Of a DNA stretch of 64,000 nucleotides, positions 55,717 to 64,000 are shown piece after piece. The DNA comes from Macrocystis pyrifera (taxonomy: Eukaryota > Sar > Phaeophyceae > Laminariales > Laminariaceae). The notes below the pieces were generated by a model. The model worked only from the letters and a program-made list of their open reading frames with translations, was not told the DNA's origin and did no database searches. Location: NCBI GenBank assembly GCA_031763025.1, contig JASSKH010000017.1:11835126-11899125 (forward strand), in the 5' to 3' direction. How positions within the stretch are numbered: the first letter of the stretch is position 1; every line of letters starts with the position of its first letter. The translations under genes were made by a program, and so were the position numbers.

Positions 55717-55983
55717 TCACCTATGCCGCTCCTGCCGTTGGGGGCAAGTGGCAAGTGTGCGGACGTTGCACGTGCCCAAGGCAAGTTCCTCAGCTCTGAA
55801 TCTCACTCTGGCACCCGCAGGTACAGCTTCCGTTCTGCCCTCCGTATCGCCCGACCATATTATATTCCCTCCTGTTTCCCGAGCTCCGTGTTTCCTCTGC
55901 TTCCCCCTCCTTTGCCCGCCTCGGTTCTTGCCAGAATTAGAACGTGCTGGGGGGGGGGCAGTTCCAACGCACCCCACGCCCAT
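55717..55983 (-). pseudogene. Possible LINE 5' fragment (endonuclease start motif)
   Basis: The minus-strand frame ends ELALGTCNVRTLATCPQ. LINE-type apurinic-like endonuclease domains typically begin with a GTWNVRTL motif, here with Trp replaced by Cys. The preceding residues are Arg/Gly-rich. Nothing further of the endonuclease can be followed, so this is a short, decayed fragment at best. Confidence 0.35.
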
Positions 55984-56526
55984 CTCCTCCTTGCCGACTT
56001 GGGTTCGTACTTACGCGGGTCCTGTCAATAGTCCCTCCTCTCCGTTCGCCACTCGTACTCGTGACGAGCTTCATCACACTTTCCGCGACGACGACGACAA
56101 CGACGACGGTGAAACGACTCGTCGGTTGAAAAAAAACATGGCAGGATTCTTCCAAAAAAACGCCGGGTCGCTGGCCATCACCCCAGGTGACCCTCTGAGC
56201 GGCAACCTTCCTGCGCTCCTCGTACATCTAAAAAAAATTGCGCGGCACAAGGCCTTAGAGTCCTATCTGCGTTGCGTCGAGTACCACTTGCTTCGCATAT
56301 TTAGGTGCGTATCTGCATTCTACATCTCTACATCGCTGCATATATCTCTTCCCCTCTGCCCATTGCTCGTACGTTATGTGTTGTGTTGTTGTGTCCGAAC
56401 TTTGAACGTTTCAGCTTTGAAACTTGAAACGTTTCGTTTCAACTCTTTCGCAAGTATCGATCGCCTGCGAAATAGTAGCAAACCTTGGGCTGGGGTCCCA
56501 TTGGCGAGAGTCAATGGGAATGACTA

Positions 56527-56630
56527 TTACGGGGGACCATAGTAAATAGGACCAAATATTGTTAGTAAAATAGGTAAATATATAGGTTTTTATCTATACG
56601 ATAGGTCCTATTAACTATAGACCCCCGTAA
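56527..56630. mobile_element. MITE of the TTACGGGGG family
   Basis: 104 bp, TTACGGGGGACCATAGTAAA outward left and its complement ...ACCCCCGTAA right, flanked by TA (56525-56526, 56631-56632). The internal sequence CAAATATTGTTAGTAAAA is shared with the 27114, 62207 and 62664 copies. Confidence 0.9.
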
Positions 56631-56807
56631 TAGGATTGGCGAGAGTGTGGCAACAGCAACATGGGAATGACTATTATCATGGGCAGTGGGTTAAATCGTC
56701 AAGCTGAATAAATTCATAAATTCATAAATTCCAAACATCCCGCCTTGAAAAAAATCGAGGGTATAGTGTCGGACGACGTGAGTCCCTCGGGGTCGATAGA
56801 TACCGCC

Positions 56808-57023
56808 ATGGATCCGAGCGAGGATTTGCCGGACGCTGTCTTCGCTTCAGCCTCGGAGAAACACCGGGAAAGCCTGGCTTCAACGGAGTCTGCTTCGTTG
56901 TCAGACTTGGACCTGCAGTTTGCCGAAATCACACCGCATTTTACTAGCAATACTGTTGGTGCTGATCAGACGATGGCGCAGCAGCAGCAGCAGCAGCAGC
57001 AGCAACGAAGACAGCTGCAGCGA

Positions 57024-57072
<49 letters not shown>

Positions 57073-57172
57073 CACAGCAGCAGCAGCGACGGCCACGTCG
57101 AGACACGTATAAAAGCTGTGACTTTTGCGCCAGGAGGAAAAGGCGCTGCGATGGTCTTCTTCCCCGCTGCAG
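56808..57172 (+). CDS. Poly-Q / Zn2Cys6 zinc-cluster first coding exon, third copy
   Basis: From ATG 56808 (GCCATGG): an acidic N-terminus (MDPSEDLPDAVFASASEKH, ASLSDLDLQFAEITP), then MAQ and uninterrupted CAG-coded glutamines with a few Arg/Leu, then RDTYKSCDFCARRKRRCDG and LLPRC. The C-x2-C-x6-C-x6-C spacing, the basic ARRKRR loop and Pro before Cys4 fit the fungal-type Zn2Cys6 family closely. Ends CGCTGCAG|GTGGGC in the same phase as 5468 and 28489, so Cys5 and Cys6 should be in the next exon. An internal ATG (56973) matches the starts of the other two copies, so the acidic N-terminus may be specific to this gene or a 5' extension. Likely nuclear DNA-binding regulator. Confidence 0.75.
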
Positions 57173-57610
57173 GTGGGCGATATGCCTGATTTTGAAAATA
57201 GTTCGAAATGGCTTTTGATGTTTTTGGGCAAGAGACGCGTCATACGAGTACTCGTACTCGTACCAGGTATCTGGTGCACCACCTCTGGTGCACATGTTTC
57301 CACGGGCACTGCTGTTCACGAGTTCGAACTCGATACCGTTCTTCTGGCGCGAAATCTTGAGCGAAATGGGTGCATGCAGCAGAGCAACATTGCCATGGCC
57401 CGCTCGATGCCATGCATTTTGTTGATGTAATCATAATTGATGAAACACACTCGGTTTCTGCATCATGTTGTACTTGCCATATCATGTTGTACATACCCAG
57501 CAAAAGGTACCAGCTACATGCCAGGTACAGCAGTATGAGTTGAACACGTGTACATACGAGTACATAGATAATGAACGCAAGATCGGGACTCGAGACAGCG
57601 GGGCAGGCCC

Positions 57611-57657
<47 letters not shown>

Positions 57658-58476
57658 GCCCTCCAGCTGTATTTATGGTCAGTGTTGTAGTAAGGGTCGG
57701 CCCGACAAGCAAAACACCCTATGTGTCCTCCATCGTTATTCGTGCGCAACTCATGGGGCCTGCTGTGTTTCGCGCCCGTGTGCGTACAGCGTACAAAAGT
57801 ACCTACCTGTTACTCTATTGTGGCCCTATGCATGACGGTGCTGTGATAAGAGTGTTTTCGTCACACCAAAGTACACCACATCTACTATTAAGAAACAAGA
57901 GAGCTTGTCCAGGCTGGATTTCTTATTTGAAAATGGGTGCGTTCTACAGTAATTTCAGCATAACGAATCCAGTACGACAATATGTTCTTGTCCATTTCAG
58001 CTTGCCCCATTCGATAGTTACTGCTCGTTTTACCAGTAGTAGGTGTCCTGTACTGCCGTCTGTATCCGAGTACAGCAGCAGCAAGACAACAACAGCAGTG
58101 TATACCAGGTATAGTATACCTGGTACACGTATACCGACGTTATTATTAATAGGGCGGTGAGTTGCGATTTGAGTGTACCACAGTAGTTGTACCTCTCAAC
58201 TAACTGGCTTTAGTCGAATGGTTGACTGGCGCTGTTTGGTGTCATCTCACACACAAAAAACACGGTACGAGGTACATTGAGGAAAAGACGCCAACGGCCT
58301 TCGGCGCTGAAATCGGCACCGTCGATGGCGATGGATTTGCGTCATGAGTTGCAGTAGACCTCTAACCTCTAATGGGGAAATTTGCACCCCGTACCGAAGA
58401 AGCTTCCCATAAACGAGGGAGCCCATATATTCTTTCTTTGTATTCTTTCGTTGTCTCGTATAGAACAGTACGCAGT
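57173..58476. other. Downstream DNA of the third zinc-cluster exon
   Basis: Starts with the donor GTGGGCG. Contains TACCAGGTA/TACCTGGTA motifs (57261, 58107, 58120), ACTCGTACTCGTACC and a (CTG)15 tract. The 231-codon plus frame across the CTG tract (57465-58160) is mostly low-complexity and unsupported. Exon 2 of the zinc-cluster gene should be here but I could not place it. Confidence 0.4.
57611..57656 (+). repeat. (CTG)15 microsatellite
   Basis: Uninterrupted CTG triplets. On the minus strand CAG would code glutamine, on the plus strand leucine. No gene context. Confidence 0.9.
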
Positions 58477-58638
58477 ATGATGACATGGCATTGCATTGCA
58501 TACGTGGCAACGTAGTATCTCTGTGGCGTAAATTTGTGACCACAAAACTTGTATCTCTCTAGGATTGAAGAATCGGCACGGACACTGCACTGGTTGGGCT
58601 GGATGTCGACGCGTAGAAAGAACGGTTTAATGTGAAGA

Positions 58639-58682
<44 letters not shown>

Positions 58683-58920
58683 TAGAATATGTAGGTCGTG
58701 CCTGTCATATCCAATACCTGGTGTGTGTGTGTCCTTCACACTGAACCGTTCTTTGTTCTACCCGTCGACATCCAGCACAACCAGTGTCCGTGCCGATTCT
58801 TCAATCCTAGAAGAAATATAAGTCCTGTGGTCACAAAGCTACGCCACAGAGATGCTACGTTGCCACGTACCAGGTATGCAGTAAGCACAGTAGTGTGCAA
58901 TGCAATGCCATGTCATGATG
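58477..58920. repeat. Inverted repeat with ~150-bp arms around a (CAA)n loop
   Basis: Left arm 58477-58627 and right arm 58743-58920 are complementary with small indels (landmarks TGACATGGCATTGCATTGCA, GATTGAAGAATCGGCACGGA, GGATGTCGACG). The loop holds (CAA) repeats at 58640-58681. A third, direct copy of the arm lies at 60461-60640, so this is a dispersed family, here inserted as two head-to-head copies or a hairpin-type element. Confidence 0.8.
58640..58681 (+). repeat. (CAA)n microsatellite
   Basis: About 13-14 CAA triplets inside the loop of the inverted repeat. Confidence 0.9.
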
Positions 58921-59562
58921 CTGGATACGACAGGCACGACATACACATTCCATGATATAAAGAAAAGGAAACAAAGAAAAAAAATCATAAACAAAGAAGA
59001 CAAATCGAAAGAGAAAAAGAAACAAGAAGAAAATATACCAGCCAGGTACATATAAGAAACAAACTGTCGTGCCCCCCCCGCAGGGGATGTGGCAGACAAT
59101 TGAAAAGAACGAGCTGGAAAAAGAAGGAAAAAGAAGAAAAACACCACAACTTGTAAACAGAGTAAGACTAAGAACCAAGGGAAAATAACAGGCAAACCAA
59201 AGCACCAAGCACCCTCCAGGTAGCGGCAGCAGTTTGTGGTACGAGTAGCGTAGCCAGGTTCGCCCTGCTAGTCCGTCTGTTACCTTGCTACCCTGTCTGC
59301 CGCCTCCGTCCAGCATTCGTCAACTATGCCCGGTCCCTCGGCGTCAGACAGTACGGAACAAGCAAAGCAGGCTCGTCATTCACCCACGCCACACGACTCC
59401 TTCAATAAGGCTTATTAATCGGAGAAAGGAAGAGAAAGAAATAAAGTGAAAATCACAGAAGATCAGCGCAAGAAATAGTGAAAAAGGAAGACAAAGGAAG
59501 ACCACGGTCACACCAGCTGCACCAGTTGGTGGTACGAGTAGTATCGTAGACATGTTCTACTT
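58921..59562. other. Purine-rich tract and a short LINE 3' fragment
   Basis: 58960-59165 and 59420-59510 are A/G-rich. 59220-59335 is a direct, diverged repeat of 59515-59625 (TGGTACGAGTAG, CCTTGCTACCCTGTCTGCC). On the minus strand both read VDE...ADRVAR, so this is a second piece of the LINE described next. Confidence 0.6.
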
Positions 59563-60436
59563 CCTAGTCTGCCCGGTACCTTGCTACCCTGTCTGCCATC
59601 TCCTTCCTACTTTCGTCCACTGCAGTTTCCCTTCTACTCCTGTTCCCCCACCTCTCCGCATGCCCTTGGTCGGGTTGTCTTCCACTCCTCCTGTTACCCC
59701 CCCTCCCCCCATTCCCTTGGACACCACCCACGACGGATGCGCGGCGCTGCCTACTCAGCTCAGCCTCAGCCTCGTGCCACCTCACCATCAACCGTTCGGC
59801 TGCTTCGAGGATCCCCCGGTAAAACTTCCCCGCCTTTTCTGCAGCAGTGGACTACAGCGCGGTCTCAACTCCAAACACCAAGGGGGCAAGTTCCGTTGAC
59901 CCTTCGGTGGCTCGGAACTCCCTAAGGTCTTCGACTATGCATCTATGCCAAGTCTTGAACTGTCCGCCAGGTCTCGGGTTCTCCCCACCAGCGATCGTCC
60001 CGAACATTACCGGAATGGGTAATCGCTCCTTGCTTTGCCGTGCCACCCCCGCCGCAAAGAAGAGCCGCCGCTTGCGAAAGGTCGTTTCGATGCTCTCGCA
60101 ACGTGTCATCTTGAGGGCCTTCGCGTACGAGAGGGTGGCGTGGTCAGTACGGAGTCGGTGCTGGAAGCCAATGACTCGCAACAGGACTTGGTGGTGAGCC
60201 GTTCGAAGCTTCGCAAAGTGTTCCGCTCTGAGGGTCCACGTCGCGCACCCGTACAGCAAGGTCTCAATCACCTCGGCCTTCAGCATTCGGACTTTCAGTC
60301 CAAGGGGGGCGGTCGTCCTATCATACAGCTCCGGGCTGAACCGTTTGAGGCATGCTCGCACGAGACGGATCCGTCGGTCGATTTCAAGCTAGAAATCAGC
60401 GTTTTCGTGGGTATTGCCGCCTAGGTATAAGAACTA
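59563..60436 (-). pseudogene. Non-LTR retrotransposon (LINE) reverse transcriptase C-terminal fragment
   Basis: Minus strand, starting 5' at about 60436: FLYLGGNTHENADF, stop, LEIDRRIRLVRACLKRFSPE, then LKVRMLKAEVIETLLYGCATW, LRTAHHQVLLRVIG, and further PRPGGQFKTWHRCIVEDLRE, a stop in place of the usual Trp, STAAEKAGKFYRG and MVRWHEAEAELSRQRRA. The YLGG, EIDRRI, LLYGC.TW and H..LLR..G blocks are the region after the catalytic palm of LINE reverse transcriptases. The catalytic YADD box is not present, so the copy is 5'-truncated, and two in-frame TAG codons make it inactive. Confidence 0.85.
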
Positions 60437-60460
60437 GGCCGTCTGCTTATACCTCTGGCC

Positions 60461-60640
60461 TGCTATGATATGGCATTGGCATTGTTGTACTGCTGTTGTG
60501 CTGCATACGTAACAATGTACAGTCAATAGTATCTCTGCTGTGGCGTAGTTTTGTGACCACAGAACATGTATCTCTCTACGATTGAAGAATCGACACGGAC
60601 ACTGGCTGTGCTGGATGTCGACGGGTAGAAAGAACGGTTT
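60461..60640 (+). repeat. Third copy of the 58.5-kb inverted-repeat arm
   Basis: Same order of landmarks as the left arm: GGCATTG, ACGTAACAATG, AGTATCTCTGCTGTGGCGTA, GATTGAAGAATCGACACGGA, CTGGATGTCGACGGGTAGAA, AGAACGGTTT. Confidence 0.8.
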
Positions 60641-60721
60641 CATGGAAAGAAACACACAAGAACACACAGAGAGATATATAGTCGGATAGTTGGCACCGCT
60701 GTAACCACAGGAGTTGTTTAG

Positions 60722-60918
60722 CACTGCAGCCCCGCTTTGGGGACAAAGTGCCCATTACGGGGGACCATAGTAAATAGGACCTACGGTACACACAAAAAAA
60801 TATATATTTCGCTATTTTTACTAACAATATTCGGTCCCATTTACTATGGGCTATGGTCCCCCGTAATATTCGTACTTGTTATAAGTTGATTGGCTTGTCC
60901 CCCAGACGGGGCTGCAGT
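60722..60918. mobile_element. Small TIR element (about 85 bp) split by a MITE
   Basis: ACTGCAGCCCCGCTTTGGGG + ACAA at the left and its near-complement TTGTCCCCCAGACGGGGCTG + CAGT at the right enclose the MITE 60755-60866. Removing the MITE leaves about 85 bp with 24-bp inverted ends. The family is unknown and the target duplication not clear. Confidence 0.6.
60755..60866. mobile_element. MITE of the TTACGGGGG family (nested)
   Basis: 112 bp. The internal part is in opposite orientation to the other copies (reads TTACTAACAATATTCGGTCC). The right flank is TA; the left flank is CA, so one copy of the TA duplication appears mutated. Confidence 0.88.
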
Positions 60919-61359
60919 CTTAAGAGTTAAGGGACTTCAGTAGGGAAAATAAAATACCTGGTATAAAAATTGGGCGACGGACACTACGCGTGTGGTAGGG
61001 CTGTGAGTCATAGCATTTCACGACGAATAACTAGTCGCCAGTCGGCGAAGCTGACTAAAGTCAAGCGAGGGAAGAAAGAAAAAAAAATCCACCTCGGCAG
61101 GGGGGCAGGTGGTGCGCCCCCGGTGCCCCGCTGAAGGCGCCGCCGGAGGCGAAAATTACGCTGATTGACTTTATTTGATACAAAAAAAACGCACTAAGTG
61201 TCAACTACAGTAGATTCACGTACGTTTCGATACAAAAAATAACAAAAATGTTCAGCTTAAAGACGAAAAGTAAAAAAATGAGCTGTACAATGAATGTACC
61301 AGGTAGTTCCGCCCCGGACTAGAGGACCCCGTGACAGCACTTGCTTGTTTCAGTCGCAC

Positions 61360-62200
61360 TATTACCTGACGGGGATACGAACATAACAAGTAAATTATCC
61401 CCAGAAAATCAGGTCTTGAACCCCTCCGTGATGTTAATAATTCATTAATTTCTCCCAACCTTGCGCAAAACGCGCGCGTCGATGTCGACGGCGAGTCCCA
61501 AACCACCCATAATACACTATCATACGAAAGACAAAGCGTTTCCGCAAAACAAGAGACATATCATACTCGATGCGAAAGCTGCTCGATGGACCCACATCTA
61601 CTGTACGGCATAGACTCAGACGATTCGTCGGACGCCAGCTCTAGCGTACTGCCCCTACTTTCCTTTCCCACTCCCTAATCGAAAAAAAGACTCCACCATT
61701 TAATGCGTTGTTTTCAAAAGGTGTACTGGTTGGTAACGTTGGTATCGAGAGAGATGGCCTGTTGTTTTTTTTTTATATAATGCCCCGGAGAGCGAGAGGA
61801 AACCCCTGTCCACACTTATTTCTCAAGTTTTCGTGCACCGGTTCGAACCCGGTTCGTTTCTTCCACCTTAATCGGGCCTGTCTCTGACCGTGCCGTCATC
61901 AAATTGTGGTTTACTCCGAGGATGTAGGCACCTGAGTCTAGATTTTATCTCTCCCGACTCAGGTAGTGTAGGAGTTGAACCCGCTAAAAGAGATGGCCTG
62001 TTCCGCCATGGGTGCGTGTGTGCGTATGGGTCTCCCGCCGCCCGCTGCGGTACCGCAAGGAATGTAGGGGTATCCGCACTCCGTCTGCAGCGATTCACGG
62101 CAAAAAGATGTATCCCGCATAAAACGCCTTCCTACAGTTTAGGAAGCCCAATAACTCGGAAAGTCGGCACCTCCGTTTCACGACTGGCTATTAGTCCGAC
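61360..62200. other. Unassigned segment within the candidate hAT-like element
   Basis: Poly-T tract (61765-61776) next to a TATATAATG. GAGATGGCCTGTT occurs at 61751 and 61989. Both strands show moderately long frames over 61868-62222, none recognised. Confidence 0.35.
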
Positions 62201-62206
62201 TGAATA

Positions 62207-62311
62207 TTACGGGGGACCATAGTAAATAGGACCAAATATTGTTAGTAAAAGTAGTGAGATGTATAGGTTTTTGTCTATACCGTAGGTCCTATTAACTATG
62301 GCCCCCCGCAA
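62207..62311. mobile_element. MITE of the TTACGGGGG family
   Basis: 105 bp, flanked by TA at 62205-62206 and 62312-62313. The right terminus reads CCCCGCAA, one substitution from the family consensus. Confidence 0.9.
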
Positions 62312-62663
62312 TAGTAACTAGTCGGCGACTTAAGTCGCGCCGACTGACAGCCCTTGCGGTTTGAGGATGATACAAAGTACAGCAGTCAGTAGTGTCGAGT
62401 TACAATGGTTACAATGCAAGGAATTGAACGGCACGGGCGCAAAATGATCCGTCCCGTACTTCTCTGGGTCCTCACGCTGGTCGTACATACGCGGTTGATA
62501 GCACGAAAGTTATCATTGTTTTGATCGCTATCTCGGGGCTTCAAAGGGGTTGAGGGTTGAGACCTTCCGTGGTACGTGAGGCTTTTTCGGGAGATAAAGC
62601 CAGGTGAACCGGCTGGTCACGCGAAAAACTACTAGGAATTAGTGTAGGTAGTAAAAGGCACTA

Positions 62664-62768
62664 TTACGGGGGTCCATAGTTAACGGGACCAAATTTTGTT
62701 AGTAAAAATAGGTAAATGTATAGGTTTTTATGTATACCATAGATCCTATTAACTATGTACCCCCGTAA
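62664..62768. mobile_element. MITE of the TTACGGGGG family
   Basis: 105 bp, flanked by TA at 62662-62663 and 62769-62770. Like 27114 it has GGTCCATAGTTAAC at the left end, so the two form a subfamily. Confidence 0.9.
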
Positions 62769-62859
62769 TAACATATTATTAAATAGAGACACGTACGAAA
62801 TACCACGTTTATTGGATTGTCGCGCGGTGGTCTTAAAATGATTACCCCACTACTGTCAG

Positions 62860-63175
62860 TGATAGATATCGATACCGAACCGAACCTGACCGAACCGAGC
62901 GTACCGGAATTCCGGTATGGGTACACGATACCGAAACTCGAAAAAAAACGGGTGCGGTATCGGTTTTATGCCGATAACGAAATAACGGGAATACCAGAAT
63001 CCGGTATTTCGGTATCTGTCCTCCCTCTGTCGGAATGCCCCCCGTACGGCTCAAAACAATACCTACCGCCTAAAAACAAGCAACGCCGAACCACAAGTCA
63101 CGAGTTATCGGGCATTTAACCGGTACCGGAAGACCGATACCGTTCCGTACTTCGGTATTGTTTCGGTATTTGTCA
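62860..63175. repeat. ACCGGTAT/CGGTATTTCGGTA-rich segment
   Basis: Dense variants of CCGGTAT, GATACCG, CCGAACC and TTTCGGTAT on both strands, immediately upstream of the hAT transposase remnant. They may be subterminal repeats of that or another element. The overlapping Tyr/Arg/Pro-rich frames follow from the repeat. Confidence 0.55.
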
Positions 63176-63198
63176 TTCCCCTGTAACAAGGCCTTAAT

Positions 63199-63475
63199 AT
63201 GACACATCAAAACATATATGACCTACAGCATACACAGTTCACACCTCACTATTATAGTGGTGCAAGAAGGGGAATACGTGCCCTTCCTCTACAAGGTAGC
63301 ATGCATATTTACCTGACGGCATCCGCCACATCCGCTGCTTCGGAGAGAGTTTTTTTCCGCCGAGAAAAATATTGTCACGGAGAAAAGAAGCAGATTGTCT
63401 CCTGAGTCAGCTACACATCCTACGAGTGTGTTCTTGTTCTTGTTCTTGTTCTTGTTCTTGTTCTTGCACGGATGC
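63199..63475 (+). pseudogene. hAT-family transposase, C-terminal dimerisation region, frameshifted
   Basis: Reads YLTASATSAASERVFF in one frame and, one frame over, NIVTEKRSRLSPES. Together they are the diagnostic end of the hAT dimerisation domain (ATSA-SERVFS then IVT-KR-RL-PE). The switch lies in the T7 run at 63350-63356, which looks one T too long. Upstream VPFLYKVACIFT is in a third frame, so there are at least two frameshifts. Only this terminal domain is preserved. The insertion is inactive. Confidence 0.85.
63429..63468 (+). repeat. (TTCTTG)n microsatellite
   Basis: Six TTCTTG hexamers directly after the hAT dimerisation codons. Confidence 0.9.
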
Positions 63476-63559
63476 CACGGAGTTCGGTGGGAAATGCGCG
63501 AGGCCTGACTTACACCGAATCTGCTGTAGAGTACTCTGGAAGGCGTCGACTGCGTCACC

Positions 63560-64000
63560 CTTCGAATGTAATCGCTTTGTTTTGAGTGTGTTTTAGCTCG
63601 TTATCCCTGCACCCCTTTTAGACCTTCTGGTCTTTCGGTCTTCTTGTGTTCTCCTTGGCCTACCAGCTGGACCACTGCTCCTCCTGTTATTGGTTTTGCG
63701 CGTTGTGCCTGCTCTCTGTTTATCTCATGTCTGGTGTTTGTATATCGTTCTTCTGTTGGTCCACCAGCTGGACATATAACTGATGAAACCAGCAAGCAGC
63801 AGCCCTGTTCCCTCGGGACTTGGTCCGCGCCCTGAAGGCCATGTTTGTTTTTGTCGCTTGTTTTTTTCTTATATTTGTTTCCGTCTTCGTACGTCGTACA
63901 TACCCCTCATTTTGTTGTTCTGTTTTTTCTTCCTCTGGTGTTATTTGGCTTGAAGATATGTATGACGGGATGGCATGCCGCAGCTAGCACCGTTGCCTTG
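63560..64000. other. Unassigned right end of the window
   Basis: T-rich. TACCAGCTGGACCAC and GTCCACCAGCTGGAC at 63660 and 63758 form a short repeated palindromic word. No gene recognised. Confidence 0.4.

Larger units (their letters stand above)
60996..62355. mobile_element. Candidate non-autonomous hAT-like element
   Basis: Left end TAGGGCTGTGAGTC with ACTAGTCGCCAGTCGGCG 34 bp inside. The right end read outward is CAAGGGCTGTCAGTCGGCG with AGTCGCCGACTAGT inside. Ends resembling CAGGGCTG plus subterminal short motifs are common in hAT elements, and a decayed hAT transposase lies 1 kb away. No good 8-bp target duplication is visible. It contains the 62207 MITE and no clear transposase. Confidence 0.35.

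Noticed and set aside
57465..58160. 231-codon plus-strand ORF across the CTG tract
   Set aside because: Much of its length is a Leu run and unstructured flanks. No splice borders, start context or comparator.
61838..61860. tRNA T-arm-like ACCGGTTCGAACCCGGT
   Set aside because: The T-stem and TTCGAAC loop are perfect, but no matching acceptor stem, D-arm or anticodon arm can be found upstream at the right distance.
1..64000. Bacterial, phage or organelle origin
   Set aside because: No dense ORFs, ribosome binding sites or rRNA/tRNA clusters. Spliced-exon signatures, LINE and hAT debris, MITEs and triplet repeats point to a eukaryotic nucleus.

Overview
The window is nuclear DNA of a eukaryote, probably a protist or alga. 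There are no closely packed ORFs, Shine-Dalgarno sites or operons. The coding signal comes in short pieces bounded by pyrimidine tract-AG acceptors and GTATGT/GTGAGT-like donors, and transposon debris is everywhere. Three exons encode a long poly-glutamine tract followed by the first two thirds of a fungal-type Zn2Cys6 binuclear cluster. That family is classically fungal but also occurs in amoebae and stramenopiles. I cannot name the species. A stramenopile alga is a guess.

Layout. Positions 1-21610 (copy A) and 23057-50018 (copy B) are two direct copies of one segment, repeated with a period of 23056 bp and separated by a 1.45 kb linker (21611-23056). Divergence is very uneven: about 0.6% over the first 2.5 kb (my hand count), low to about 8.5 kb, then roughly 5-13% beyond. 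B also carries insertions absent from A: a 106-bp TA-flanked MITE (27114), a 3.46-kb insert with a 99-bp-arm hairpin and a Cys-rich gene fragment (29969-33430), and extra blocks at 42850-43110 and 43785-46025. Beyond 50 kb the DNA is unique accessory sequence: a foldback-like element built of inverted arrays of a roughly 220-bp subrepeat (50745-53445), a third poly-Q/Zn2Cys6 exon (56808-57172), LINE fragments, MITEs, and a decayed hAT transposase (63199-63475).

Genes. Comparing A with B shows which frames are under constraint. Several segments keep the same frame and exon edges in both copies, some with an excess of silent changes: 14433-14606, 16173-16330, 16934-17074, 17152-17301, 18082-18189 and 18647-18788, with their B partners. 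They point to one or more multi-exon plus-strand genes per unit, downstream of the Zn2Cys6 exon. A 174-aa ORF in B (37587-38111) has a hydrophobic stretch that recalls the middle homology region of fungal-type transcription factors. Joining that piece, or the conserved exons, to the zinc-cluster exon is inference. The copies have decayed reciprocally: A keeps one ORF that B has lost (9943), and B keeps one that A has lost (37587).

Most of the remaining sequence is non-coding or unrecognised. It includes degenerate CCATGG-rich arrays, 42-bp minisatellites, interstitial TTAGGG-like tracts, triplet repeats and a strongly over-represented nonamer TACCWGGTA. I saw no convincing tRNA, rRNA or CRISPR.
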